Both the position numbers and the translations under genes were made by a program. The notes below the pieces were generated by a model. It searched no databases and was not told where the DNA came from. It saw nothing but the letters and a program-made list of their open reading frames with translations. This document shows positions 16,927-26,538 of a stretch of DNA of 64,000 nucleotides, piece after piece. How positions within the stretch are numbered: position 1 is the first letter of the stretch; each line of letters opens with the position of its first letter. The stretch spans positions 27,010 to 91,009 of the forward strand of contig CANRWW010000004.1 in NCBI GenBank assembly GCA_947643665.1. The letters run 5' to 3'. Source of the DNA: an uncultured Porphyromonadaceae bacterium. Its GTDB lineage: Bacteria > Bacteroidota > Bacteroidia > Bacteroidales > Muribaculaceae.

Positions 16927-19900
16927 TCATACTAGTGACACCGAAATAGTGACCGCATTACCGTCCACATCGAATATCTCATCTTCTGCCGGAGCATCTA
17001 CCGATGCGACGGCAATGGCATCTGCAAGAACCTGACGGCATATATATTCGCCAAAGTCCTTGACAGCGTCGTCTGTAAGCGGCGATGGAGCCACAACAAT
17101 ATTGATACGTTGTGTTATATCGTAATCACGATTCTTACGAAGGTTCTGCACTCGGTTCACTATTTCACGTGCCATACCTTCGCGTCGCAAGGATTCTGTG
17201 ACAGTAACGTCAAGCGCCACAGTAACAGCACCCTCATTGGCTACAAGCCATCCAGGGATATCCTCGTTGCGTATCTCAACATCAGTGACATCAACCTGCA
17301 CAGGCTCACTATCAGGCATATTAATTTCTACAGATCCGTCACGTTCAAGCGCCATTATATCATGCTGGCTCATTTCAGAAATCGCTTGCGCCACAGCTTT
17401 CATACGTTTGCCGAACTTTGGTCCAAGTTTCTTGAAATCGGCTTTGATGCGTTTCACAAGCACACCTTCATCATTGCTTACAAACTTGATCTCCTTTACA
17501 TTGACTTCCGACAGGATAAGTTGTGACATCGCTTCTATCTCTGCCCGTTGCTTGTCATTTGCAACCGGGATCATCAGCGTCTGCAACGGCTGACGCACTT
17601 TGATATTAACCTTACGCCTGAGCGACAGCACCATTGATGTAATTACCTGTGCAAGACTCATGCGGCTTTCTAGCGCAGGATCTATCAATGTATCATCAGC
17701 TTTGGGGAAGAATGATATATGCACAGACTCGGGTGATTTCCCTTCTGCCTCAAGAGCCGGAGCCTTGAGATCTGCGTATAATTTATCGGCAAAGAAAGGA
17801 GCGAACGGAGCCATAAGCTGTGCCACGGTTTCCATACATGTAAGCAATGTCTGGAAAGCAGACAACTTATCTGCATTCATCTCACCTCCCCAGAAACGCT
17901 TACGGTTCAGTCGCACATACCAGTTTGACAGATTGTCGTTTACAAACGCATTGATAGCGCGCGCCGCCTTTGTCGGTTCATAATCGTCAAGTGCGGAATC
18001 AACCTCCTTGACAAGAGTGTTAAGTACCGACAATATCCAACGGTCTATTTCCGGACGCTCATTCACAGGCACCTGTTTCTCTGCCCCTGTAAAACCATCT
18101 ACATTTGCATAAAGCACCAGGAAAGAGTATGTGTTATAGAGAGTGGCAAACAGTTTACGTGAAACTTCCCTTACACCTTCGGAGTCAAATTTCAGATTAT
18201 CCCAAGGAGAAGAATTTGCAATCATGTACCAACGCACAGGGTCGCTGCCGAAAGCCTCAATCGTCTCAAAAGGATTTACGGCATTGCCAAGACGCTTGCT
18301 CATCTTATTGCCATCCTTATCCAATACCAGACCATTGGATATAACAGCCTTGTATGCTACGGAGTCAAACACCATGCCTGCGATAGCATGCAATGTGAAG
18401 AACCAGCCACGTGTCTGGTCAACACCTTCGGCAATAAAATCTGCCGGATAGAGTTCACCGGAATCAAGCCCTTCTTTGTTTTCAAACGGATAATGAAGCT
18501 GGGCATAAGGCATGGCACCCGAATCAAACCACACGTCAATCAGGTCGGTTTCCCTATGCATCGGCTTGCCGGAACCACTTACGAGGACTACGTCATCTAC
18601 GTATGGACGGTGCAGGTCTATCTTATCATAATTTTCCTTACTATAGTCACCTGGCACAAATCCCTTTGCCTTATAAGGATTCTCCGACATCACGCCAGCC
18701 TCTACAGAACGCTCAATCTCGTTATACAGTGTTTCAACTGAATCTATGCAGATCTCCTCTTTGCCATCTTCGGTACGCCATATGGGCAGAGGCGTACCCC
18801 AGTAACGCGACCGGGAAAGATTCCAGTCCTGCAAGTTTTCAAGCCATTTGCCGAAACGTCCTGTTCCTGTTGATGCCGGTTTCCACTTAATCCCCTCATT
18901 AAGCTCCATAAGACGCTCACGGGCGGCTGTAGTGCGCACAAACCAACTGTCAAGCGGATAATAAAGCACTGGTTTGTCGGTTCGCCAGCAGTGGGGATAG
19001 GAGTGGATATGTTTTTCTATCTTGAAAACTTTATCATTCTGTTTGAGCCACATGCAAAGCTCTACATCCAATGTCTCGTCGGCATCGCTTTTTGAAGAAT
19101 CATAGGCATTCTTTACAAATTTTCCTGCCCACTCTTTATATGCCTCCACATCCACATTTTCAGCAACAAACTTCGGATCTATGTCTTCCAGAAGGAAGAA
19201 CCGGCCGCGTAGATCCACCATCGGGCGTATATTGCCATCCTTGTCAACAAGTGTCAGAGGAGGTATGCCGCTCTGGCGTGATACACGAAGGTCATCGGCA
19301 CCGAAAGTACCGGCAATGTGTACGATACCTGTACCATCTTCGGTACTTACGTAGTCGCCGGGAATCACACGGAAAGCTCCTTCCCCAGGATTCATCCATT
19401 TGAACAGTTGCTCATAATGGAATCCTACCAGTTCATTTCCCTTGAGTGTCTTTACAACCTCGTAAGGTATGAGCTTATCCCCTTTGTTATAATCCGCCAA
19501 TGGCATACCCTCGGCTTTGGGATTCAGATAATGCCCCATAAGGGCTGTGGCCAGAATAACGGTTTCCGGATTGCCCGAATATGGATTGAATGTGCGTACC
19601 ACGCTATATTCTATGTCGGGACCGACACAAAGCGCAGTGTTTGAAGGAAGTGTCCAGGGAGTAGTGGTCCATGCAAGAAAATACGGCTTGCCATGTCCCT
19701 CCATGTAATCGGCAGGATCTGTCACAAGAAACTGTGCCACGCATGTCGTATCCTTGACATCGCGATAACATCCTGGCTGGTTAAGTTCATGTGTGCTCAA
19801 CCCGGTACCCGCCGCCGGGGAATAAGGTTGGATTGTATATCCTTTATACAAGTAATCTTTCTTGTAAAGCTGTGACAACAACCACCATACACTCTCTATG

Positions 19901-20364
19901 TAACGATTGTCGTAAGTGATATATGGATTGTCAAGATCCACCCAATAGCCCATTGAATTAGTAAGCGAAGTCCATTCCTTTGTATATTTCATGACTTCGC
20001 GACGGCATGCGGCGTTGTATTCGTCCACCGAAATTTTCTTGCCAATATCCTCTTTGGTGATTCCCAACGCTTTTTCCACTCCTAACTCAACAGGAAGTCC
20101 ATGGGTGTCCCAACCTGCCTTACGCTTTACATGGAATCCTTTCATCGTCTTGTAACGACAGAAAATATCCTTTATCGTACGGGCAAGCACATGATGGATA
20201 CCAGGCATGCCATTTGCAGAAGGGGGACCTTCGTAAAACACGAACGTCGGCATACCCTCACGGGTAGACATGCTCTGTTCAAAGAGATGGTTTTCGTTCC
20301 ATTGCGCAAGCACCTCCTTATTTATTTCAGAGAGATTGAACTTGTTATATTCGGTGAATTTCAT
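16927..20364 (-). CDS. ileS: Isoleucyl-tRNA synthetase
   Basis: This 1145-residue class I synthetase charges tRNA-Ile and edits valine. The HIGH-like motif is GIHH at 55-58 (in PPSANGMPGIHH), the CP1 editing domain spans roughly 200-420, and KMSKR lies at about 687-691. An anticodon-binding domain and a long C-terminal extension follow. The length and the GIHH form are those of the eukaryote-like/type 2 IleRS group, which in other bacteria is associated with mupirocin insensitivity; that is an inference from family knowledge. It has its own promoter between ddl and ileS. Confidence 0.97.
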   Translation of the reverse strand: MKFTEYNKFNLSEINKEVLAQWNENHLFEQSMSTREGMPTFVFYEGPPSANGMPGIHHVLARTIKDIFCRYKTMKGFHVKRKAGWDTHGLPVELGVEKALGITKEDIGKKISVDEYNAACRREVMKYTKEWTSLTNSMGYWVDLDNPYITYDNRYIESVWWLLSQLYKKDYLYKGYTIQPYSPAAGTGLSTHELNQPGCYRDVKDTTCVAQFLVTDPADYMEGHGKPYFLAWTTTPWTLPSNTALCVGPDIEYSVVRTFNPYSGNPETVILATALMGHYLNPKAEGMPLADYNKGDKLIPYEVVKTLKGNELVGFHYEQLFKWMNPGEGAFRVIPGDYVSTEDGTGIVHIAGTFGADDLRVSRQSGIPPLTLVDKDGNIRPMVDLRGRFFLLEDIDPKFVAENVDVEAYKEWAGKFVKNAYDSSKSDADETLDVELCMWLKQNDKVFKIEKHIHSYPHCWRTDKPVLYYPLDSWFVRTTAARERLMELNEGIKWKPASTGTGRFGKWLENLQDWNLSRSRYWGTPLPIWRTEDGKEEICIDSVETLYNEIERSVEAGVMSENPYKAKGFVPGDYSKENYDKIDLHRPYVDDVVLVSGSGKPMHRETDLIDVWFDSGAMPYAQLHYPFENKEGLDSGELYPADFIAEGVDQTRGWFFTLHAIAGMVFDSVAYKAVISNGLVLDKDGNKMSKRLGNAVNPFETIEAFGSDPVRWYMIANSSPWDNLKFDSEGVREVSRKLFATLYNTYSFLVLYANVDGFTGAEKQVPVNERPEIDRWILSVLNTLVKEVDSALDDYEPTKAARAINAFVNDNLSNWYVRLNRKRFWGGEMNADKLSAFQTLLTCMETVAQLMAPFAPFFADKLYADLKAPALEAEGKSPESVHISFFPKADDTLIDPALESRMSLAQVITSMVLSLRRKVNIKVRQPLQTLMIPVANDKQRAEIEAMSQLILSEVNVKEIKFVSNDEGVLVKRIKADFKKLGPKFGKRMKAVAQAISEMSQHDIMALERDGSVEINMPDSEPVQVDVTDVEIRNEDIPGWLVANEGAVTVALDVTVTESLRREGMAREIVNRVQNLRKNRDYDITQRINIVVAPSPLTDDAVKDFGEYICRQVLADAIAVASVDAPAEDEIFDVDGNAVTISVSLV

Positions 20365-20412
20365 CTTTATTTTGAGTTGATGGAATTTTTATCGGAAAAA
20401 TTTTTATGGGTG

Positions 20413-20443
20413 CAAAGATACGAATTTGCATTTTATTTGCAAA
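20413..20443 (-). promoter_or_regulatory. ileS promoter
   Basis: On the minus strand, TTTG (20443-20440), 19 bases, TATCTTTG (20420-20413), giving a leader of about 45 bases before the ileS ATG. No T-box structure is visible in so short a leader. Confidence 0.75.
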
Positions 20444-20493
20444 GTTCCGGCAGAAACACACATATGCCATATATGGAAACTGATGTTTGCCTA

Positions 20494-21693
20494 TCAGCGT
20501 TTTACCCCGAACTTGCCACCTTTCACTCCTTTTGTGCCTCCACCCATGGCAAAGATATTCTGCGTAAAAGTAAGTGTCTTACGGTTCCTGCGGTCGTTTC
20601 TCTTCACGGCAAGATTCACCAGACGTTCCATTAGCGAGGCAAAAGTCAAGCCGGTGGCTTCCCATAGATAATATGAAAGTGATCCGGGTATGGTATTTAT
20701 CTCATTTACATAAATATCACGGGTGTCACGATCCACAATGACATCAACACGGCTCACCCCATGGCATGAAAGCACACGGAAAGTCTCTCCGGCGAGCCTG
20801 CGTATCTCTTTTGTCAGATCAGCCGGAAGATCAGCCGGAATCTTTTTTGCTGAAGCAGCCATGCCGCGCGGGGTTTTAGAACCTCCCATATATTTGTCCG
20901 TGTACGACAGAATCTCCTCTGATTTGATCGGCTCTTCAAGCACGGATGTTTCAAACTCATCACAATCGCCAAGTACCGAACAATTTATCTCCTGCAGTTT
21001 CTGAACCATATGCTCCACTATTATGCGGGAGGCATATCTGGAGGCATCTTCCACACACGCTTCAAGTTCCTGACGGTCATGTGCGGCACCGATACCGATT
21101 GACGAACCTAGATTCGCCGGTTTGACTATAACAGGATATCCGAGGCCGTTTTCTATCTTCTCTATAAGGTGTTCTTTCCCAGAGAACCACTGACGGTCTG
21201 TAAACCAAACATAGTCAACCACTGGAATGCCATTCTCACGAAGTATCATCTTCATGGTTATCTTATCCATGCCGTTTGCCGATGCAAGAGTGTCACAACC
21301 TGCATAAGGGATACCGATGTAATCAAGCAATCCTTCGAAAGTACCGTCCTCACCATTGGCTCCATGAAGAACCGGGATAACGACATCAATTTTGGCCGCC
21401 ACATAGCGTTTTTTGAGCAGGCCTTCAGGATGCGTCAGGTAAAGATTGTAATCGCCGTATATAGGACGCATATATACCTCAAGGCACTGACTTAACATTG
21501 CCGGTATATCACGGTAATTCTTAATGTCAAAAAGCGCTTCACCTGTATACCAAGCACCTTCTTTAGTGATGTATACAGGTGTGACGTCAAATTTGTTACG
21601 GTCAATGGCCGCCATAGCCTGGTTGGCCGAAATCATTGCGATCTCATGCTCGGTGGAACGTCCGCCGAAAAATACTCCTATGTTAGTCTTCAC
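20494..21693 (-). CDS. ddl: D-alanine--D-alanine ligase family (Ddl)
   Basis: The 399-residue ATP-grasp ligase joins two D-amino acids, normally D-Ala-D-Ala, for peptidoglycan. The N-terminal motif FGGRSTEHEIAMISA, HGANGEDGTFEGLLDYIGIPYAG, and the C-terminal NEINTIPGSLSYYLWEATG are all present. It is about 90 residues longer than E. coli DdlB, as are VanA/Ddl relatives in Bacteroidota. It starts with GTG at 21693. The end is a Gly/Lys-rich tail (GGGTKGVKGGKFGVKR). It is the last gene of a cassette with a MurF-like ligase and a hydrolase and is probably not the dcw-cluster Ddl. A minus-strand -7 box TAGGTTTG (21721-21714) may give extra expression. D-Ala specificity is assumed. Confidence 0.85.
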   Translation of the reverse strand: MKTNIGVFFGGRSTEHEIAMISANQAMAAIDRNKFDVTPVYITKEGAWYTGEALFDIKNYRDIPAMLSQCLEVYMRPIYGDYNLYLTHPEGLLKKRYVAAKIDVVIPVLHGANGEDGTFEGLLDYIGIPYAGCDTLASANGMDKITMKMILRENGIPVVDYVWFTDRQWFSGKEHLIEKIENGLGYPVIVKPANLGSSIGIGAAHDRQELEACVEDASRYASRIIVEHMVQKLQEINCSVLGDCDEFETSVLEEPIKSEEILSYTDKYMGGSKTPRGMAASAKKIPADLPADLTKEIRRLAGETFRVLSCHGVSRVDVIVDRDTRDIYVNEINTIPGSLSYYLWEATGLTFASLMERLVNLAVKRNDRRNRKTLTFTQNIFAMGGGTKGVKGGKFGVKR

Positions 21694-21771
21694 TTTTGTG
21701 AGTTTTTATTTTACAAACCTATACTGTTTTGTTTATCTCCTGTAACTCTCTGCCTGGAAGCATCAATACAA

Positions 21772-23367
21772 TCATTTAAATGTATCCGGCAGGTCGTTTT
21801 CATACAAAACGGTGTCACCAGAACGCGCAATGGCCTGTAGCAGACGCTGTGCCTCGGCAAAATCATCAACCGTATGTATGTTTTCCTTGGACATGTCACT
21901 CTCCTCAAGGCCCGCCATTATGGCATCCCTATTGTAATGACCTACAATAATCGCCACATCAGCACAATCGGCCATATGCCTGCCGAACTCCTTATTTGCC
22001 TTTTCCTGGAGTTCGCCAAGTTCTATCATTCCCGGTGTGATGATTATGCGTTTGCCGGGCTTCATCATAGACAATACATCAAGCGCCATCCTTGAGCCTG
22101 CAGGATTGGAGTTGAACGCATCGTCAATAATCGTGATGCCTGCAGGTGTCCGTTTCATGTTCAAGCGATGTTCTACCTGCTCTATCTGCTCAACCGCATA
22201 GCATATTTTATCCCTGTCCACCCCAAGCCTGAGTGCCACAATAACAGCGGCCATAAGGTTGGAGACATTGCACTCCCCTACCAGTTTGGTATGCAGGACC
22301 AACGGTTCATCAAGCCCTTTTCCGGTTACGGTAAAAGTAGTACCGAAAGGTGTATAAACCACTTCCGAGGCGATAAAATCGGCCTCTCCGGTATGACTTA
22401 CGCCATATCTTACAGCTTCTGTATTCTTCACTTCACGGGAAGCGACCATCTGGAAGTCGTTGTTAAGAACCACAAAACCATTTGACGGGACGGCGTCGGC
22501 CAACTCAAATTTAGTGCGTTGCACATTTTCTATTGTCTTGAACGATTCAAGATGCTGCTCGCCGACAGCCGTGATGATACCGACAGCCGGATGTACAAGG
22601 TCGCATATTTCCTTTATGTCTCCAGACTGTTTCGCCCCCATTTCCACAATAAACACTTCGTCATATGGACGTAGATGCTCACGTACTGTGCGTATAACCC
22701 CCATTGTGGTATTGAAACTGCCAGGAGTCATTGTGGTGCTGAACTGCTCGGAAAGTATCCTATGCAAATAATGCTTGGTTGAGGTCTTACCATAACTTCC
22801 TGTGATCCCGATTATTTTCAGCCCCGGCATGGAGGCAAGTATGGCTGCTGCCTCATCGTAATATTTTTTATTGATCCGTTTTTCAACCGGCGCAAGGATA
22901 TCATTCGCCCCTACAAGCAATATAGGGGAAACGACCAAAACGGCCAGAAGCATGCCACATGCGCCTTTTATCCCAAACAACAGCCCAGCAACAATCCCTG
23001 CCCCAGCTGCAAGCAACCACATTACCGCACAAATACGCCGCACACGTGGTGTCCACACCAGTGGTTTCTTGTATTTCTTTCGGATAAGATATACAAACCG
23101 GCAAGCGGTAATAATGATGGCAATAGCGGCACCAGCAAAAAAGGGTATGTGGTGCACTAGTATTAACAACAAAGCCACACAGCCGAGTATACGCCCGACG
23201 TTTGTACTTTCTCCTGAATTAGAGAACCATCTCCAGTAACGCTCGGCACGATAGGAATTCTGTTGAAGCATCATCAGATCCCTGGCGAATACAACCCACA
23301 TGTCGGCCACAGCCACAACCATAAGGGATATTCCGAATATCAAATTTATAATATTATACATTGTCAT
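21772..23367 (-). CDS. MurF-like Mur ligase with an N-terminal membrane domain
   Basis: In this 531-residue protein, residues 1-155 hold four to five membrane helices in place of the usual MurF N-terminal UDP-sugar-binding domain. A complete Mur ligase core follows. The P-loop is GITGSYGKTST (Lys194), VEMGAKQSGDI is at 241-251, GEQHLESF at 269-276 and DDAFNSNPAGSRMALD from 415; these motifs are closest to MurF. MurF adds D-Ala-D-Ala to UDP-MurNAc-tripeptide in the cytosol. A membrane-anchored form lacking the sugar-binding domain suggests another, perhaps lipid-linked, acceptor (inference). It follows the hydrolase gene by 27 bases and precedes ddl by 78. The core family is certain; the reaction is not. 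Confidence 0.75.
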   Translation of the reverse strand: MTMYNIINLIFGISLMVVAVADMWVVFARDLMMLQQNSYRAERYWRWFSNSGESTNVGRILGCVALLLILVHHIPFFAGAAIAIIITACRFVYLIRKKYKKPLVWTPRVRRICAVMWLLAAGAGIVAGLLFGIKGACGMLLAVLVVSPILLVGANDILAPVEKRINKKYYDEAAAILASMPGLKIIGITGSYGKTSTKHYLHRILSEQFSTTMTPGSFNTTMGVIRTVREHLRPYDEVFIVEMGAKQSGDIKEICDLVHPAVGIITAVGEQHLESFKTIENVQRTKFELADAVPSNGFVVLNNDFQMVASREVKNTEAVRYGVSHTGEADFIASEVVYTPFGTTFTVTGKGLDEPLVLHTKLVGECNVSNLMAAVIVALRLGVDRDKICYAVEQIEQVEHRLNMKRTPAGITIIDDAFNSNPAGSRMALDVLSMMKPGKRIIITPGMIELGELQEKANKEFGRHMADCADVAIIVGHYNRDAIMAGLEESDMSKENIHTVDDFAEAQRLLQAIARSGDTVLYENDLPDTFK

Positions 23368-23394
23368 TAGATTTCATAGTTATTTCACGGCAAT

Positions 23395-24174
23395 TCATTT
23401 CTTCAGACGAGATCCAAGAAACGACTGCAACACGGCTGCAAACTGAACCGGATTGTCAAGAAAGCTATAATGACCGCATCCGGGGAAACTTACGAGAGCT
23501 CCCTCCGGAATAAGTTTCTCCATTATCCTGGCATCACGCATCGGAGTTGCCGTATCATTTTCTCCCCATATGAGCAATGCAGGTGCCTTGATCCCCTTCA
23601 GAAGATGTTTAAGATCTTCGTTCACCACCCTGCTCATGACCGCACGCATTTTAGGGGAAGATTGCGCATAGTCAGATGATCCGCGACGCGACCGCATACC
23701 GTCAATCTTCTTGCGTGCACGCTCCTGTCCGAGCAAAAGTGGCGCAAGACGTTTCATAGCTTTGAAAGTATATACTTTCCAATAATAAACAAGAGACCGC
23801 TTTGGCTTGATACCTGCAGCGTCCACAAGCACCAATGCATCTGGTGAAATATTAAAAGCGGAAGCAAGCATTATAGCCACACGTCCACCGAAACTGTGCC
23901 CTACCAAAACTGGATTTACAATGCCTTCAAGCTGTACGAAACGCTCCACCATCCTGGCATAGTCTGCCACCCCCCAAACCTGGGAAGGCTCAGGCGATTT
24001 ACCGAATCCAGGCATGTCCAGATTATAGACCTTGTGTGTGGCAGAAGCAGCAGCAGCTATGCTTCTGACAGTTGTGAGATTACACCCCCACCCGTGCATA
24101 AGCACAAGAGCTGGACCTTCCCCCGTCACTTCCAGATGGAGAGGTTGTCCGTCAATGATTATATCTTTTTCCAA
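23395..24174 (-). CDS. Alpha/beta hydrolase of the MurF-like/Ddl cassette
   Basis: The 259-residue serine hydrolase has an oxyanion motif LMHGWG, nucleophile elbow GHSFGG (Ser94), acid in WGENDTATP (about 208) and His235 in GCGHYSFLDNP. No signal peptide is seen. The start is TTG at 24174: the frame is closed by TGA three codons upstream, and the nearby ATG is out of frame, so an ATG start is not available without losing the beta-strand EKDIIIDGQPLHLEV. It is the first gene of the three-gene cassette, behind a consensus promoter. It might release or trim the product of the ligases (inference). Confidence 0.78.
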   Translation of the reverse strand: MEKDIIIDGQPLHLEVTGEGPALVLMHGWGCNLTTVRSIAAAASATHKVYNLDMPGFGKSPEPSQVWGVADYARMVERFVQLEGIVNPVLVGHSFGGRVAIMLASAFNISPDALVLVDAAGIKPKRSLVYYWKVYTFKAMKRLAPLLLGQERARKKIDGMRSRRGSSDYAQSSPKMRAVMSRVVNEDLKHLLKGIKAPALLIWGENDTATPMRDARIMEKLIPEGALVSFPGCGHYSFLDNPVQFAAVLQSFLGSRLKK

Positions 24175-24197
24175 TCTATGCTTTCATTAATCAACCG

Positions 24198-24229
24198 CAA
24201 ATTTACGCATTTCTCACTCCACACCCAAA
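24198..24229 (-). promoter_or_regulatory. Promoter of the hydrolase/MurF-like/Ddl cassette
   Basis: On the minus strand, TTTG (24229-24226), exactly 20 bases, TAAATTTG (24205-24198): a full consensus match, 23 bases before the TTG start. Confidence 0.8.
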
Positions 24230-24312
24230 AAAGCGCTTCAAAATTCATTTGGATCATTAATAATGATAAAACAGGCAAATCATTCCAGAACTCGTATACG
24301 ACGAAAACAGCT

Positions 24313-24999
24313 TCATTTACGTATTGCCAGCATATAACCGAATCCCCTTTGGTTTATAATTGATACTGCAGGATCATTACGTAAGGCACGACGCAGCTTA
24401 TGGATATAACCGTGGAGGGAATTACGGTTACATGGATCGTCACGCTTCCATAGGGCTATCATCAGCTCTGAAGCATCAACGGTTTTACCTCTATTTGCCA
24501 CCAAGTATTCTAGAATTTTAGCTTCAAAATGAGACAGTACAGATTCCTTCCCATTGATATGCAAAGTCTGGGTTGTGACATTAAAAACATATCTGCCGAT
24601 TATAAACCTTACTTCATCATTGACATTATTTCCATATCTCCGCAGCAATGCCCTGATTCTTACAATCAGCTCCCTAAGTTCAAATGGCTTCTTAAGATAA
24701 TCGTTAGCTCCAATCTCGAAACCTTTCTCCACATCGTCAATAGCACTTTTGGCAGTGAGAAACAGCAATGGAATCGAAGGAGACAATTTTCTTATTTCCT
24801 TTGCCATTGAAAAACCATCCATTAGCGGCATCATCACATCGGCAACAACGATATCAGCACCCCCCGACTTGAATTTTTCCAATCCGTCAACGCCGTTTGC
24901 AGCAATAATGACCTCAAACCCTTGCGCTTTCAGAATGTCTGTTACAATCAATGTCAAGTCTGCCTCATCCTCAACAAAAAGAATTTTATTTTTCATCAT
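24313..24999 (-). CDS. OmpR/PhoB-family response regulator
   Basis: The 228-residue protein has a receiver domain (residues 4-120) with the acidic pocket FVEDEAD, phospho-acceptor Asp54 in VVADVMMPLMDG, Thr/Lys in FLTAKSA, and KKPFELREL. A winged-helix DNA-binding domain (about 130-226) contains LSHFEAKILEYLVANRGK and LHGYIHKLRRAL. It overlaps the upstream histidine kinase gene by 14 bases, so translation is coupled. OmpR-type proteins bind tandem direct repeats; a 22-bp tandem repeat lies just upstream of the kinase gene and of the divergent barrel gene. Confidence 0.92.
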   Translation of the reverse strand: MMKNKILFVEDEADLTLIVTDILKAQGFEVIIAANGVDGLEKFKSGGADIVVADVMMPLMDGFSMAKEIRKLSPSIPLLFLTAKSAIDDVEKGFEIGANDYLKKPFELRELIVRIRALLRRYGNNVNDEVRFIIGRYVFNVTTQTLHINGKESVLSHFEAKILEYLVANRGKTVDASELMIALWKRDDPCNRNSLHGYIHKLRRALRNDPAVSIINQRGFGYMLAIRK

Positions 25000-26392
25000 T
25001 ACTGAATTTAATGGTGAAAACAGAACCTTTGCCCTCCTTGCTTACAACACTTATAGACCAACCCATTTTATCCAGTATACATCTCACATAATAAAGTCCT
25101 ATGCCATAACCGCGAACGTCCTGACGATTACCGTGTGGCACACGGTAGAATTTATTAAAAATAAACGGTATTGATTTTGCGGGGATGCCAATGCCATTGT
25201 CCGCCACAGAAATTCTGTTATTATCACACTTCACCATTATCTCCACGTCTTCACCTGAATACCTGATTGCATTGTCAATGAGATTGTTAAGCACATTCGC
25301 CAGATGAGATTTATCAGAGACTACAGCGACGTTTCCTTCTACTTCAACCTTTATAGAGATTTCTTTTTCATATCTCATTAGCTGTGAAGAGACGATTTCT
25401 TCAATGAATGGATGTAGTTGTATCTCTTCTTGCTTAAGCTGCATAGTGTTACGTCGCTCCATACTCATGGCGAGAATGTTTTCCACCAGTTCTCCAAGCC
25501 TTTTCAGTTGTTTATTGGCAATTTTCAGGTAGTTCTCTTTTTTAGCAGTGTCGTTATCAGTGCCATAATTGAGCAATGCATCATTGGCAGAATAGGCAAT
25601 AGCAATCGGCGTTTTAAGTTCGTGAGTCATATTGCTTACGAAGTCATCTTTCATTTCCTCTATAGTGCGTAATCTGGAAACAGTGCGAAACAAATAGCAA
25701 AATGCGAGTGCAAAAGAGAGCATAAGCAGAAAGACCGTCAGAACAACACCTGCCATCTCTGAGAAAATATGACGTGTAAGCGGTGTCATATAAACGCGAT
25801 ATGACAATCCCGCATCAGGATTATAACAATATGTGAACACATCGGCGCTACCTTCTGGTGAATTGACATTGCCACATACCACCCTTTCCAGAGAATCCAC
25901 AACCTCTGTTGAAACAAATTCCGGATATATAAAACGGTTATTGAGACGTTCTGCCACCACACTATCCAATACATTCAAGTTGACAGGTATGTATTGGTCA
26001 ATTATAAGATGTAATTGTCTACCTATGGTTTGTGAAAAAAGACTGTTGAATGAATGATTCCTATCAGGTTTTAGCTTCTGCTTTGAAACAGTTTCTCCAT
26101 TAACTCTACTTTCTGCAACCATGGTACCGGTGCCGTCTATACCAGCCGACATTTCCCCATGTCTTTTTTTAGAGTTTTGATCCGATTCAATTTGTGCGCT
26201 TGTTTCTCCATTCGCATATTCTGCCCTTATCCAAAGTTCATCAAGATCTGCATCCGCAATCGCAGACATGACATCTTTTTTCACCGTGCTACGAATCGAA
26301 TCATAAAGGTTTATTATATAGAATACATTGCAGCAAAAGATTATTGTGATAGTTATAATGAATATAGTTGATATAGTCTTAAAGCGTTTCAT
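24986..26392 (-). CDS. Membrane sensor histidine kinase
   Basis: The 468-residue protein has membrane helices at about 8-30 and 212-236 enclosing a 180-residue periplasmic sensor region. HisKA follows with phospho-acceptor His257 in NMTHELKTPIA, then a HATPase domain with N box NLIDNAIRYSG, DNGIGIPA and GYGIGLYYVR. The sensor domain has no family I recognise. A -7 box (TATATTTG, 26404-26397) lies only four bases before the ATG, so the transcript may be leaderless. It is cotranscribed with the response regulator. Confidence 0.92.
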   Translation of the reverse strand: MKRFKTISTIFIITITIIFCCNVFYIINLYDSIRSTVKKDVMSAIADADLDELWIRAEYANGETSAQIESDQNSKKRHGEMSAGIDGTGTMVAESRVNGETVSKQKLKPDRNHSFNSLFSQTIGRQLHLIIDQYIPVNLNVLDSVVAERLNNRFIYPEFVSTEVVDSLERVVCGNVNSPEGSADVFTYCYNPDAGLSYRVYMTPLTRHIFSEMAGVVLTVFLLMLSFALAFCYLFRTVSRLRTIEEMKDDFVSNMTHELKTPIAIAYSANDALLNYGTDNDTAKKENYLKIANKQLKRLGELVENILAMSMERRNTMQLKQEEIQLHPFIEEIVSSQLMRYEKEISIKVEVEGNVAVVSDKSHLANVLNNLIDNAIRYSGEDVEIMVKCDNNRISVADNGIGIPAKSIPFIFNKFYRVPHGNRQDVRGYGIGLYYVRCILDKMGWSISVVSKEGKGSVFTIKFSNDEK

Positions 26393-26396
26393 ATCG

Positions 26397-26404
26397 CAAA
26401 TATA
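26397..26404 (-). promoter_or_regulatory. Candidate -7 box of the kinase/regulator operon
   Basis: TATATTTG on the minus strand, four bases from the ATG at 26392. The nearest TTTG upstream is only 16 bases away, shorter than usual. Confidence 0.45.
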
Positions 26405-26436
26405 TCAATAATCCGTCAGACAAAGGATTAAACAAA

Positions 26437-26480
26437 GTTCCTTTTAAGACTAAATAAGGTTGCTTTTAAGACTAAGTAAG
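26437..26480. repeat. Tandem 22-bp direct repeat, likely response-regulator operator
   Basis: Two adjacent copies, 26437-26458 and 26459-26480, share 20 of 22 bases with core CTTTTAAGACTAA. A 22-bp period is two helical turns, as expected for OmpR/PhoB-type dimers. It sits between the divergent kinase operon and the barrel gene, close to both starts. Confidence 0.65.
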
Positions 26481-26538
26481 GAACGATACCATGCAAATGG
26501 ATCCAGGCAGTGGTAATTTTGCATCAAAACCGTATGAC

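Noticed and set aside
20365..20493. T-box or other riboswitch before ileS
   Set aside because: The leader after the mapped promoter is only about 45 bases and has no T-box consensus.
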